Source: Streptomyces roseofulvus
GTDB lineage: Bacteria > Actinomycetota > Actinomycetes > Streptomycetales > Streptomycetaceae
DNA length: 64,000 bases
Reading direction: 5' to 3'
NCBI RefSeq assembly: GCF_039534915.1
Contig: NZ_BAAAWE010000001.1
Coordinates: forward strand, 434,001 to 498,000
Below the pieces are notes generated by a model. The model had not been told where the DNA came from, did not search any database, and saw only the letters and a program-made list of their open reading frames with translations. Position 1 is the stretch's first letter. Every line of letters begins with the position of its first letter. Made by a program: the position numbers and the translations under genes. This document shows positions 34,237 to 42,613 of this stretch, in pieces.

Positions 34237-35546
34237 CGGGTGTGCCGCGGCGCGGTGGGCTCCGCCGCTCCCGGCTCCCGCTCCTCGGCCAGCCGTTCGA
34301 GGGCCGTGAGGGCCGCCTCCCAGTGCTCCGGGAGCCGGTCGGCGCCGGCGAGGGCGGCGTCGGCGACGAAGGTGGTGTGGAGGCGGCGCCGGTGGGTGGC
34401 CCAGGCGACGAAGAGCGGCTGTCCCGGCACGCGGACGGGCAGCGGGTACACGGCGGTGGCCGGCGCCCCGTCGAAGCCGAGGGGACGGCGGATCCGCAGG
34501 TCGGCGACCATCACCGGGGTGTAGCGGGCGTCCACGGCACGGCCGAGGGAGAGCTTGCCGAGCCGGTACGGGAGGCGGCGCAGCACCGCTCCCTGCGCGT
34601 CGGCCAGCGCGGCGAGGCGCCCGTAGTCGACGGCCCGGCCGAGCGCGCCGAGCCGCCGCTCCGGATCCGGTTCGCCGCAGGGCAGGTCCAGGCCGGCGAC
34701 GGCGACCCGGTTGCCCAGGAGCGGGAACGGCTCCCGGGGGTCCCGGACGCCGATGCCCATGCCGGCACGCAGGCCGCGCCCGTGCCCGGGTCCGCCGGGC
34801 GCCCAGTCGTCGGGATGCCAGGCGCGGAGGGTGTCGGCGGTGAGCGCCAGGCACAGCTGGGGGACGGTGGCGCCGAGGCGGCGGCCGAGGGCGTGGAGCC
34901 GGGCCAGCGGGGTGTCGGCGAGGGCGACGGCGGGGCGGTGGGAGGGCGGGGTGTCGAGCGCCGACCACCAGGTGGTCCGGCCCGGCGGGCGGAACTCGGG
35001 CAGGACGGCGCGCCAGCGCACCGGCCGGCGGCGGGCGAGTCCGGCCTGGGTGCGTGCCGGACGGCCCTCCTCGTCGCCGAGGAGGTGCTCCAGGGTGGCG
35101 ACGGCGGCGGCCCCGTCCTGGAAGGCATGGTGGGCGCGGTAGCAGAGCCCGTAGCCGGCGCCGACCCGGCGGACGAGCCACAGCCCCCACAACGGCCGGT
35201 CCCGGGGCAGGGGTTGTCGGACGACCTCGGCGGCGGCCGCCGCCGGATCGGGTGAACCGGGTAGCTCGTACAGGTGACGTGCGGGATCGAACCCGGGATC
35301 GGGCTCCCAGTGGGGGCGCCGGGTGCTGCCGCCCAGTCGGTGGGCCAGTTCGGGGAGGTCCGCCACGCGTCGCTCCAGCCACCGCGCCACCTGTTCCCGG
35401 GGCGGCGGCTCCCCCTCCAGGGTGACGAATCCGCCGAGGTGGAGGGCGGTGTCGCTGGGATGCAGCGCCGCCGTGTCGAGGGAGAGCCGGTCGAGGAGGG
35501 CGAGGGGCAGGGCGTCGGCCCGTCGCGGAGAAACTGAAGATCGCAC
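34233..35546 (-). CDS. WS/DGAT-type O-acyltransferase
   Basis: 437-residue protein of the wax ester synthase/diacylglycerol acyltransferase family, a condensation-domain fold. The catalytic motif HHxxxDG is HHAFQDG at 139-145, preceded by RPLWGLWLV; later segments such as GNRVAVAGLDLPCGE and the C-terminal strand region PVMVADLRI are in the expected places. These enzymes move acyl groups from CoA (or carrier) to alcohols, so here it may esterify the terpene alcohol. GTG start at 35546 has no ribosome site but lies 9 bases after a TATCGT -10 box, suggesting a leaderless transcript. Confidence 0.85.
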   Translation of the reverse strand: MRSSVSPRRADALPLALLDRLSLDTAALHPSDTALHLGGFVTLEGEPPPREQVARWLERRVADLPELAHRLGGSTRRPHWEPDPGFDPARHLYELPGSPDPAAAAAEVVRQPLPRDRPLWGLWLVRRVGAGYGLCYRAHHAFQDGAAAVATLEHLLGDEEGRPARTQAGLARRRPVRWRAVLPEFRPPGRTTWWSALDTPPSHRPAVALADTPLARLHALGRRLGATVPQLCLALTADTLRAWHPDDWAPGGPGHGRGLRAGMGIGVRDPREPFPLLGNRVAVAGLDLPCGEPDPERRLGALGRAVDYGRLAALADAQGAVLRRLPYRLGKLSLGRAVDARYTPVMVADLRIRRPLGFDGAPATAVYPLPVRVPGQPLFVAWATHRRRLHTTFVADAALAGADRLPEHWEAALTALERLAEEREPGAAEPTAPRHTR

Positions 35547-35553
35547 AGGCCGC

Positions 35554-35560
35554 TACGATA
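35554..35560. promoter_or_regulatory. Overlapping divergent -10 elements
   Basis: The heptamer TACGATA reads as -10 box TACGAT on the plus strand (35554-35559) and TATCGT on the minus strand (35560-35555). ATG 35568 and GTG 35546 each start 9 bases beyond their box and neither has a Shine-Dalgarno, so both arms probably produce leaderless mRNAs from one shared promoter core. Clear -35 boxes were not found. Confidence 0.5.
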
Positions 35561-35567
35561 CGTCATC

Positions 35568-36893
35568 ATGCAGTCACCCAACGTGAGTTCACTTTCGTTC
35601 GGCACCCTTCCCGCCCCTCCGTCCCCCGACAGCCCGGCCGTCGGCCGGCTGCCCGACCTCCTCGACGACGACGTGGTGGCCGCGTGGGCGGCGTCCGGCG
35701 CCCCGCTCTTCGAACTGCTGCGCCGCGCCTGGGTCCCCGGACGGCTCACCGGCTTCCGGCGCGGCGGGCGGGACGCGGTCCTGGTGACCCACCCGCGCCA
35801 CGTCCACCAGGTCCTCGGCGTCGGCGGCGACCGCTTCGTGAAGCGGACCCATCGCGCCCGGCCGCTCATCGGGGACGGCATGATCGGCGCCACCGGGGAG
35901 GAGTGGCGCTCCCAACGGAAGTTGTTGCAGGCCCCGTTCACCGGCCGCGGGATCCAGCGCTGGGAGCACCACATCGCGGGCGCGGCGCGGGTGATCGCGG
36001 ACCGCTGGGCGGAGCGGGCGCGCACCGGCGAGCCGGCGGACCTCGCCGAGGACGCCCAGTTCTTCACGGTGGACACCATCTGGCGCTCGCTCACCGACCA
36101 TCCCCTCGACCTGGCGACGTACGGGGATCTGGCGGGGGTGCAGGACATCGTGGCCGCGCTCCCCGCCGACGTCGGTGGCGGCGGGGAGCTGCCGGCGCCG
36201 GCAGCGGCGGCGCTGGCCGCACTGGACGCGCGGATGCACCGGGCCATCGCGGACGCCCGCGCCCGCCACACGGCGGGGGCGGCCGGCACCGGGCTGCTGT
36301 TCCGGCTGCTCGACGCGGCGGAGACCGACCCCCGTTACGACGACCGGCTGATCCGCGACGAGCTGGTCACCCTCCTCGTCGCCGGATACGAGAGCAGCGC
36401 CCGCACGCTGACCTGGGTGTTCGTCCAGCTCGACCGCCATCCGGAGGTGGCGGCGCGGGCGGCGGGCGATCCGGCGGTGATCGAGGGCGTGATCGCGGAG
36501 ACGCTGCGCCTGTATCCGACGGGGTGGCTGCTCCCCCGGCAGGCCGAGGCCGACGAGTGGCTGGACGGGGTGCGGATCCCGGCCGGCACGGACGTCCTCG
36601 TCTGCCCGTACCTCACCCACCGCGACCCCGACGTCTGGCCCGACCCCGACGCGTTCACGCCCGACCGGTTCCCGCCGCGGACGCCACCGCCCCCGGGGGC
36701 GTACCTCCCCTTCGGCATCGGTCCGCGCGCGTGCCTCGGCACCCGCTTCGCGATGCGGGAGATGGAGGTGCTGCTCGGGGCGCTCCTGCCGCGCTTCTCG
36801 ATCGCGGCGACCGCGCCGGCGGGCGAGCCCGTCTTCGGGCTGAACCTCCGGCCGGACGGCCCGTTCCTCGCCCGCGTCCGCGCGCGCGGATGA
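35568..36893 (+). CDS. Cytochrome P450 of the terpenoid-acyl cluster (2)
   Basis: 441-residue P450: AGYESS at 272-277 (Ser replaces the usual Thr), ETLR at 311-314, PDRF meander and heme loop FGIGPRACLG with Cys389. It is unlike the first P450 of the cluster in detail, so two different oxidations are expected. First gene of the rightward arm; its stop overlaps the Nudix gene as ATGA. Confidence 0.93.
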   Translation: MQSPNVSSLSFGTLPAPPSPDSPAVGRLPDLLDDDVVAAWAASGAPLFELLRRAWVPGRLTGFRRGGRDAVLVTHPRHVHQVLGVGGDRFVKRTHRARPLIGDGMIGATGEEWRSQRKLLQAPFTGRGIQRWEHHIAGAARVIADRWAERARTGEPADLAEDAQFFTVDTIWRSLTDHPLDLATYGDLAGVQDIVAALPADVGGGGELPAPAAAALAALDARMHRAIADARARHTAGAAGTGLLFRLLDAAETDPRYDDRLIRDELVTLLVAGYESSARTLTWVFVQLDRHPEVAARAAGDPAVIEGVIAETLRLYPTGWLLPRQAEADEWLDGVRIPAGTDVLVCPYLTHRDPDVWPDPDAFTPDRFPPRTPPPPGAYLPFGIGPRACLGTRFAMREMEVLLGALLPRFSIAATAPAGEPVFGLNLRPDGPFLARVRARG

Positions 36894-37426
36894 GCCCCCG
36901 CACCGGACCGCTCGCACCCGACGGCGGGGAACGGGTGGACTTCGTCGACCCCGGCGACCGGGTGGTCGCCCGGGGCAGCCGGGAGGGCCGTGCCCCTCGG
37001 GGGCTGCTGCGCCGGTACGCGGCGACCGTCTGCACCGACGAGGCGGGCCGGGTGCTGCTCTACCGGCGCTCCGCCCGGGCCCGCGCCTACCCCGCGCACT
37101 ACGACGTCCTGATCGGCGGCGCGGTGCGCGCCGGCGAGGAGTACCGGACGGCCGCGCTGCGCGAACTGCGCGAGGAGCTCGGCTACGAGACGGTGTCCGG
37201 CCTCACCGAGGCGTACCGCCACCGGGTCGACGATCCGCACGGGGCCGCCTTCCTGGCGGTGCATCAGTGGCGGGCGGACCGCGCACCCCGGCCGGATCCG
37301 GGCGAGATCGCCTGGTGCGGGTTCGTCGAGCCCGCCGCCGCGCTCGGCGACCGGTACACGCCGCTGGTGCCGACGGGCGCGGAAGCGCTGCGGCGCCTCT
37401 TCCCCCACGCCTCGCGCGCCCTCTGA
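36890..37426 (+). CDS. Nudix hydrolase
   Basis: 178 residues with a complete Nudix box, GAVRAGEEYRTAALRELREE followed by LG, matching Gx5Ex7REUxEExGU. The wider pattern (LLYRRSARARAYPAHYDVLIGG) resembles the YfcD/isopentenyl-diphosphate-isomerase-like subgroup. Between a P450 and a class II terpene cyclase it could hydrolyse the cyclised prenyl diphosphate, or act as an IPP-isomerase-like enzyme or a housekeeping cleaner. Translationally coupled to the P450 upstream. Confidence 0.88.
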   Translation: MSPRTGPLAPDGGERVDFVDPGDRVVARGSREGRAPRGLLRRYAATVCTDEAGRVLLYRRSARARAYPAHYDVLIGGAVRAGEEYRTAALRELREELGYETVSGLTEAYRHRVDDPHGAAFLAVHQWRADRAPRPDPGEIAWCGFVEPAAALGDRYTPLVPTGAEALRRLFPHASRAL

Positions 37427-37480
37427 CCTTCCGACCGCTCTTCGCACACCCCACACCACTCTCTTCGAGGACTCACCGAC

Positions 37481-39118
37481 ATGACCTCCTGCGCGCCGCC
37501 CTTAAGCGGTGCTTCCCTCGCCGTTCCCGGTGTCCGCCGCGACTCCCCCGGGCCCGACGGCCGGGCGCTCGACCGGGCCCGGGCGCGGCTGGCCGCCCGG
37601 CTGACCATGGCGGCCGCCCCGGACGGGCTGCTCCGCGCCCCCTGCGACAGCCGCCTCCTGGAGTCGGCGCTGGCCCTGCGCCTGCTCACGACGGTGGGGG
37701 TGGACCCCGCCGCCCAGGACCGCCTGGTCCGACGGCTGAAGACGGGGGTGGACGAGGGCGCACCGGATCCGTTCCAGGAGGCCGTGGCCCGCGCGGCGCT
37801 GGGCGAGTACGCGGACGGCGCCACCGCCGTGGGGCGCCTGCTCGGCGGCTTCGCCCACTTCACCGCCGGGCGCAAGCTGCTGACGTTCCGGACGGTGCTG
37901 ACCGAGCTCGGCGCCCACCCCCACACGCCCCTCGACGACCCCACGGCGGCCTTCGACGCCGGTGACCAACAACGCTGGCTCATCACGGAGATGACGGCTC
38001 TCAAGGTCCTCCACTGCTTCCGGGCCGGCCTCCCCGGCCTGGTCACGGAGGAGGACTGGTGGACGCTCGCGCCCAGCGCGCGGCCCGGCCCGCCGCCGTA
38101 CGCCAACCACCTCGCCCGGCTTCTCGCCCTGCTCGCCCTGCGGCACAGCCCCCGGCACGCGGAGGCGGTCCGCGAGCGGGCCGGGGAGGTGCGGCGCTGG
38201 CTGCGCCCGGACGGCGGCGTGCCGTACATCACCGGCCTGGACGTCTTCGCGACGGCCACCGGCGGCCTCGCCCTGACCGGGGCCGGGGCCCCCGCGCACA
38301 CCCTGGTGGTGCTCGCCGACGCTCTGACGGGGCAGCAGAACGCCGACGGTGGCTGGGGGTTCGACCGGTCCGTCGCGCAGAGCGACGTCGACGACACCGC
38401 GTACTGCGTGGAGTTCCTCCGCACGGTGGCGCACCGCGCCAGGGACGAACGGCCCGCCCTGGGACGGGCCGTGGATCGCGGTGAGGGGTATCTGCTCGCT
38501 CGCCGGAACGCGGACGGCGGCCTGCCCACCTTCGAGAGGGGCACGGACTCGGAGACGGCGATGACCGCCGCCGCCCTCCACGCGCTCGCGCCCCGGCCCG
38601 ACTTGGGGCCGGTGGTCGCGGAGGCGATGCGGTTCCTGCTCGACCGGGAGGCCGCGGGCGGCCCGTACGAGCGGAGCTGGAGCCTCAACGAGAGCAACGC
38701 CCTGTTCCGCGTCGTCCTGGCCCACGACTCCTTCCGGGCCGCGGCGCCCCCCGGCCATCCCGCGCTTCCCGGTTCCGCCCGGGCCCGGGCGCGGGCCGTC
38801 GCCCGGCTGGTCTCCACCCAGCTGCCGGACGGCGGCTGGGGGCATGTGCCCGGAGAGCCGGCCGACCCGATCAGCACGGCGTACGCGCTGATCGCGCTGG
38901 CCCGCACGCCCGCGACAGCGGACCCCGCGCGCCGCGCCGTCCGGTACCTGCTGGAGCGGCAGCGGCCCGACGGCGGCTTCGACTCCCGCCCCGATCAGGC
39001 GGGCCCGCGCCCGCTGGCGTACCACGTGCCGATCCTGACGGACGTGTGCGTGCTGCTCGGCCTCAATCACGCGGCTGCCGCCGGGCACCGCGTCGTACGT
39101 CCCATCGAGGAGACCTGA
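37481..39118 (+). CDS. Class II terpene cyclase (DXDD type)
   Basis: 545-residue alpha-barrel cyclase of the beta-gamma two-domain type, related to bacterial copalyl and drimenyl diphosphate synthases. The proton-donor motif is DVDD at 302-305, just after the QW repeat QQNADGGWGF; further QW-type repeats are RRNADGGLPTF, QLPDGGWGH and RQRPDGGFDS. No class I DDxxD domain is present, so it should protonate and cyclise a prenyl diphosphate (FPP or GGPP) while keeping the diphosphate. ATG with GAGGA upstream, 54 bases after the Nudix gene. The last base overlaps the ACP start. Confidence 0.85.
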   Translation: MTSCAPPLSGASLAVPGVRRDSPGPDGRALDRARARLAARLTMAAAPDGLLRAPCDSRLLESALALRLLTTVGVDPAAQDRLVRRLKTGVDEGAPDPFQEAVARAALGEYADGATAVGRLLGGFAHFTAGRKLLTFRTVLTELGAHPHTPLDDPTAAFDAGDQQRWLITEMTALKVLHCFRAGLPGLVTEEDWWTLAPSARPGPPPYANHLARLLALLALRHSPRHAEAVRERAGEVRRWLRPDGGVPYITGLDVFATATGGLALTGAGAPAHTLVVLADALTGQQNADGGWGFDRSVAQSDVDDTAYCVEFLRTVAHRARDERPALGRAVDRGEGYLLARRNADGGLPTFERGTDSETAMTAAALHALAPRPDLGPVVAEAMRFLLDREAAGGPYERSWSLNESNALFRVVLAHDSFRAAAPPGHPALPGSARARARAVARLVSTQLPDGGWGHVPGEPADPISTAYALIALARTPATADPARRAVRYLLERQRPDGGFDSRPDQAGPRPLAYHVPILTDVCVLLGLNHAAAAGHRVVRPIEET

Positions 39119-39348
39119 TGACCTTCGAGGAACTCACCCTGCTGCTCGCCGAACTCGGTCTGGACACCGAGGGGTTGACCCGGGAGACCGGCCGCGAGGA
39201 GGCCGGGCTCGACTCCCTGCTGCTGACCGAGCTGGCGCTGGTGCTGCGCAAGGAGCGAGGTGTGCCCGTCGAGGAGGAGGCGCTGTACGCGGCGGCGACG
39301 GTCGGCGACATCGAGCGGCTGGTCGCCCGCGCCTCGGAGACGGTGTGA
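39118..39348 (+). CDS. Stand-alone acyl carrier protein
   Basis: 76-residue carrier protein with the phosphopantetheine site Ser33 in GLDSLLLTELALVL and the typical acidic four-helix layout. It lies between the cyclase (TGATG overlap) and the ketosynthase (GTGA overlap), so it is a dedicated member of this cluster rather than the housekeeping fatty acid ACP. It would carry the acyl chain extended by the ketosynthase and offered to the acyltransferase. Confidence 0.88.
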   Translation: MTFEELTLLLAELGLDTEGLTRETGREEAGLDSLLLTELALVLRKERGVPVEEEALYAAATVGDIERLVARASETV

Positions 39349-40583
39349 CGGCGGCGGGCGCCCGGCGCGCGGTCACGGACACGGGCGCGGGCATCGCCGT
39401 CACGGGGATCGGGCTCTTCACCCCGGCGGGCGCGGACCGGGCCACGACCTGGGAGGCCGTCTGCGCCGGGAAGCCGACCGCGGTGCTCGGGGAGGCGGGC
39501 GGCGTGCCGTTCGTGGCCTGCCGGGCGCCCGAACCGCGGGTGCCGAGGGGTGCGGTGTCCCGGCGGCCGGACCGCGCCGCGCTGTTCGCCCTGTGCGCGG
39601 CGGGCGAGGCGCTCGCCGACGCGGGCCTCACGGAGGCGGTCCGGGACGGTGCGCGGACCGGCGTGGTCGTCGGGACGGGCGCGGGCGGCGCGGAGACGTA
39701 CGAGCGGGAACTGGCGGTGCTGCGGGCGGACGGGCCGAAGGACCTGTCGCCGTTCGCGGTGCCGGGGGCGCTCCCGAACGGGGTGGCGGGACAGCTCGCC
39801 GTCGAGTTCGGCCTGCGCGGCCCGTCGCTCGCGGTGGCCACCGCCTGCGCGGCCGGGGCGAGCGCGCTGGGGGTCGCCCTGGACCTGCTGGCGGCCGGGC
39901 GGTGCGACGTCGTGCTCGCGGGCGGCGCGGAGGCGAGCCTGACCCCCTTCTACGTGGCGGGGTTCGACCGGCTGCGGGCGCTGTCGCACCGGTTCCACGA
40001 CCCGGCCGGCGCCTCGCGCCCCTTCGACGCGGCCCGTGACGGCTTCGTGATGGGCGAAGGGGCCGGCTTCCTGGTCCTGGAGCGGGCGGCGGACGCCGCG
40101 GCGCGCGGAGCGAGGGTCCGGGCGCTGATCGCCGGGTACGGCGCGGCCTCGGACGCCCACCACGTGGTCGCGCCCCGACCGGACGGGGCGGGGCTGCGGA
40201 CGGCGGTGCGGGAGGCGCTGGCCGAAGCGGGACGCGAGCCGGCCGACGTCGACCTGGTGAACGCGCACGCGACCGGGACGCCGCTGGGCGACCGGGTCGA
40301 GGCGTCCGCCCTGGCCGCGCTCCTCCCGCACCGGCCGCCGGTCACGTCCACGAAGGGGGTCACCGGCCACCTCCTGGGCGCCGCCGGCGCGGTGGAGGCG
40401 GCGCTGACGGTGCTGTCGGTGGCCCACGGGACCGTGCCGCCGACCGCGAACCTCGCGGAGGCGGGCGAGGACATCACGCTGGACGTCCCGACCACCGTGC
40501 GCGGGGCCCGGATCCGTACCGCCGTGTCGACCTCGGTCGGCTTCGGCGGCCACAACGCCGCCGTGGTCGTCACCGCCCCGTAG
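39345..40583 (+). CDS. Beta-ketoacyl-ACP synthase, KAS II/FabF-like
   Basis: 412-residue condensing enzyme with the full Cys-His-His set: Cys168 in ATACAAGASALG, His308 in NAHATGTPLGD and His342 in KGVTGHLLGAAG. Full length, so it should extend or load acyl chains on the adjacent ACP. No ketoreductase, dehydratase, acyltransferase (malonyl) or chain-length-factor partner is present. The GTG start overlaps the ACP stop. It is the last gene of the cluster before a hairpin. Confidence 0.92.
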   Translation: MTAAGARRAVTDTGAGIAVTGIGLFTPAGADRATTWEAVCAGKPTAVLGEAGGVPFVACRAPEPRVPRGAVSRRPDRAALFALCAAGEALADAGLTEAVRDGARTGVVVGTGAGGAETYERELAVLRADGPKDLSPFAVPGALPNGVAGQLAVEFGLRGPSLAVATACAAGASALGVALDLLAAGRCDVVLAGGAEASLTPFYVAGFDRLRALSHRFHDPAGASRPFDAARDGFVMGEGAGFLVLERAADAAARGARVRALIAGYGAASDAHHVVAPRPDGAGLRTAVREALAEAGREPADVDLVNAHATGTPLGDRVEASALAALLPHRPPVTSTKGVTGHLLGAAGAVEAALTVLSVAHGTVPPTANLAEAGEDITLDVPTTVRGARIRTAVSTSVGFGGHNAAVVVTAP

Positions 40584-40604
40584 GCGCGGACGGCCGGCGC
40601 CGGC

Positions 40605-40640
40605 ACCTCGCGGGAAGGGTGCGCCGCCCACCCGCGAGGT
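40605..40640. terminator. Hairpin, right border of the terpenoid cluster
   Basis: ACCTCGCGGG (40605-40614) pairs with CCCGCGAGGT (40631-40640); flanking CGCCGG/CCGGCG bases may extend the stem imperfectly. It lies 22 bases after the ketosynthase stop. Confidence 0.7.
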
Positions 40641-40756
40641 CCCGGCGCGCGGCGGGCCGTCCGGTCGGTCAACCCGGTCCCCGTCCCTGGCGATTGGAGA
40701 TCGCGCGGGACCTCTGAGAGGGTGGCGATCAAGCCGGTCGTTCGAAGGGGTCTCGC

Positions 40757-41296
40757 ATGGAGAAGACGGTGGTCGCGGAGATAGCGGAGCTGCTGGGCGA
40801 GCCCCGCTTCCACTGGACGGACCCGGGGCCGTGGGAGGAGATGGAGCGGGAGTTCGGGATGCGGTTCCCCGACGACTTCCGGGCGATCGTCGACGCGTAC
40901 GGGTCGATCCTCGTCAACGACCAGGTCTACCTCATGCACCCCGCCCGGCACCTCCTGCACAGTCTCGACCGCCATGTCCGGGACGACCTGGAGATGTGGC
41001 GCGAGGAGGACATGGCGGAGTACCTGCCCAGCCCGGTGGGTGCGGGGCCCGGCGAGCTCATCCCCGTGGCGACCTGCGTGACCGGGGAAGCGGTCTTCCT
41101 GTGCGTGCCCGACGACGCCTCGGCGAAGTGGCGCGTCGTGGTGCAGGAGTTCGACAGTCCGGCGTGGACGCTCTACGAACTCACCTTCCGCGAGTGGCTG
41201 CTCGCCTATCTCAAGGGCAGGGACGTCACGGTCTGCGTCCGCGACCGCGCGCCCGACGGCCCGTTCTACGCGTTCCTGCCCGGCGGACAGGAGTGA
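40757..41296 (+). CDS. SMI1/KNR4 (SUKH) family protein
   Basis: 179 residues with the SUKH pattern: an N-terminal helix, EMEREFGMRFPDDFRAIVDA (the signature start), a middle region VATCVTGEAVFLCV and the C-terminal strand-helix VVVQEFDSPAWTLYELTFRE. SUKH proteins are often immunity proteins to contact-dependent toxins, but no toxin is seen beside it, and many streptomycete copies are orphans. Monocistronic by spacing. Confidence 0.8.
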   Translation: MEKTVVAEIAELLGEPRFHWTDPGPWEEMEREFGMRFPDDFRAIVDAYGSILVNDQVYLMHPARHLLHSLDRHVRDDLEMWREEDMAEYLPSPVGAGPGELIPVATCVTGEAVFLCVPDDASAKWRVVVQEFDSPAWTLYELTFREWLLAYLKGRDVTVCVRDRAPDGPFYAFLPGGQE

Positions 41297-41393
41297 GCGC
41301 CGCCCCTCCCGGACCGTGAGGGCGTGCGAATTCGCTGGTCGGAGCCGCTGTTCGCACGGAAGAATGAGCCTCTCGCACACGGGAGGGAATCCA

Positions 41394-42611
41394 ATGAGCC
41401 AGGCGTACCTGACTCTCGACGCGCTGCTGCCGCCCCAGGAGCTGGCCGCCGCGATCGAAGCCGGGCATGTGACCCGCAAGTCGCATCCCGAGCTGCCGCT
41501 GTCCCTGTACACGTACACGCGGAGCTGTCAGTACGAGGGCGTCTGGACCCGTGTCACCACCCGTTGCCGCGGTCTCGTCGCCGACGACCGCACCGGGCGG
41601 ATCGTGGCGCTCCCGCTGCCGAAGTTCTTCAACGTCTCCGAGCACGAGTCCGGCCGGCCCTACGCGCCCGCGCTGCCCGACGAGCCGTTCGAGGTGTACG
41701 AGAAGGTCGACGGGAGCCTCGGTCTGGTCTTCCACTACGACGGGCGCTGGCGGGTCGCGTCCAAGGGCTCCTTCGTCAGCGCCCAGGCCACGTGGGCGCA
41801 GCGCCGGCTCGACGCCGCCGACACCGCGCGGCTCGTCCCCGGGGTGACGTACCTCATGGAGATCGTCTACCCGCGGAACCGGATCGTCGTGGACTACGGC
41901 GACCGGCGGGACCTGGTGCTGCTCGCCGCGTTCGGCGCCGACGGCACGGAGATCGGTCTGGCCGAGGCGGCGCCCGCGTGGGAGGGCATCGGGTCGGTCG
42001 TCACCGTGCACCCGCCCATGCCGCTCGAAGCGCTCGTCAAGCTGACCCGGACGAACACGCTGCCCGACGGCTCCGCCGCCACCGGCACCGACGCCGAGGG
42101 GTTCGTGCTGCGCTTCGCGTCCGGGGTGCGCGCCAAGGCCAAGCTCACGGAGTACGTACGGCTGCACAAGGTCCTCACGGGGGTCACCGAGCGCGACATC
42201 TGGCGCGGGCACGGCGTCCAGCGTTTCGCCGGCGTCGCCGCCAAGCGACTCGCCCAGGGACTCGGTCTGTCGGTCGCGGAGCTCGGTGGCGTCCGTTCGC
42301 AGGGCGGGCGTCCGCTGGACGCGCTCCTGGAGCAGGTGCCCGACGAGTTCGACGCCTGGGTGCGGTCCGTGATCGCGGGTCTGGAGGAGGCGTTCGCCGC
42401 CCGTGAGCGCGCGATCGACGAGGCGTACGCGCGGCTCGCCCCGCTGGCCGGCGACCGGGGCGCGTTCGCCCGGGCCGTGAAGGGGCTGCCGGACCCGGCG
42501 CTGCGTTCGGCCATGTTCCTGCGCCTCGACGACCGTCCCACCGACCTGTTCGTGTGGCGTAGCCTCCGTCCCGAGACCGCCGACCCCTTCACCACCGACG
42601 AGGAGAACTGA
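41394..42611 (+). CDS. RNA ligase, T4 Rnl1-like
   Basis: 405-residue nucleotidyltransferase. Motif I with the adenylated lysine is EKVDGSLGL (Lys104), the motif III/IIIa region is YLMEIVYPRNRIVVDY, motif IV is EGFVLRF and motif V is RAKAKLTEYVRL. The C-terminal ~130 residues form the helical specificity domain expected in Rnl1-type enzymes. It seals 3'-OH to 5'-phosphate RNA ends. Start ATG 41394 with GGGAGGGAA. The kinase/phosphatase gene follows after 2 bases, giving an end-healing and sealing pair. Confidence 0.88.
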   Translation: MSQAYLTLDALLPPQELAAAIEAGHVTRKSHPELPLSLYTYTRSCQYEGVWTRVTTRCRGLVADDRTGRIVALPLPKFFNVSEHESGRPYAPALPDEPFEVYEKVDGSLGLVFHYDGRWRVASKGSFVSAQATWAQRRLDAADTARLVPGVTYLMEIVYPRNRIVVDYGDRRDLVLLAAFGADGTEIGLAEAAPAWEGIGSVVTVHPPMPLEALVKLTRTNTLPDGSAATGTDAEGFVLRFASGVRAKAKLTEYVRLHKVLTGVTERDIWRGHGVQRFAGVAAKRLAQGLGLSVAELGGVRSQGGRPLDALLEQVPDEFDAWVRSVIAGLEEAFAARERAIDEAYARLAPLAGDRGAFARAVKGLPDPALRSAMFLRLDDRPTDLFVWRSLRPETADPFTTDEEN

Positions 42612-42613
42612 CC

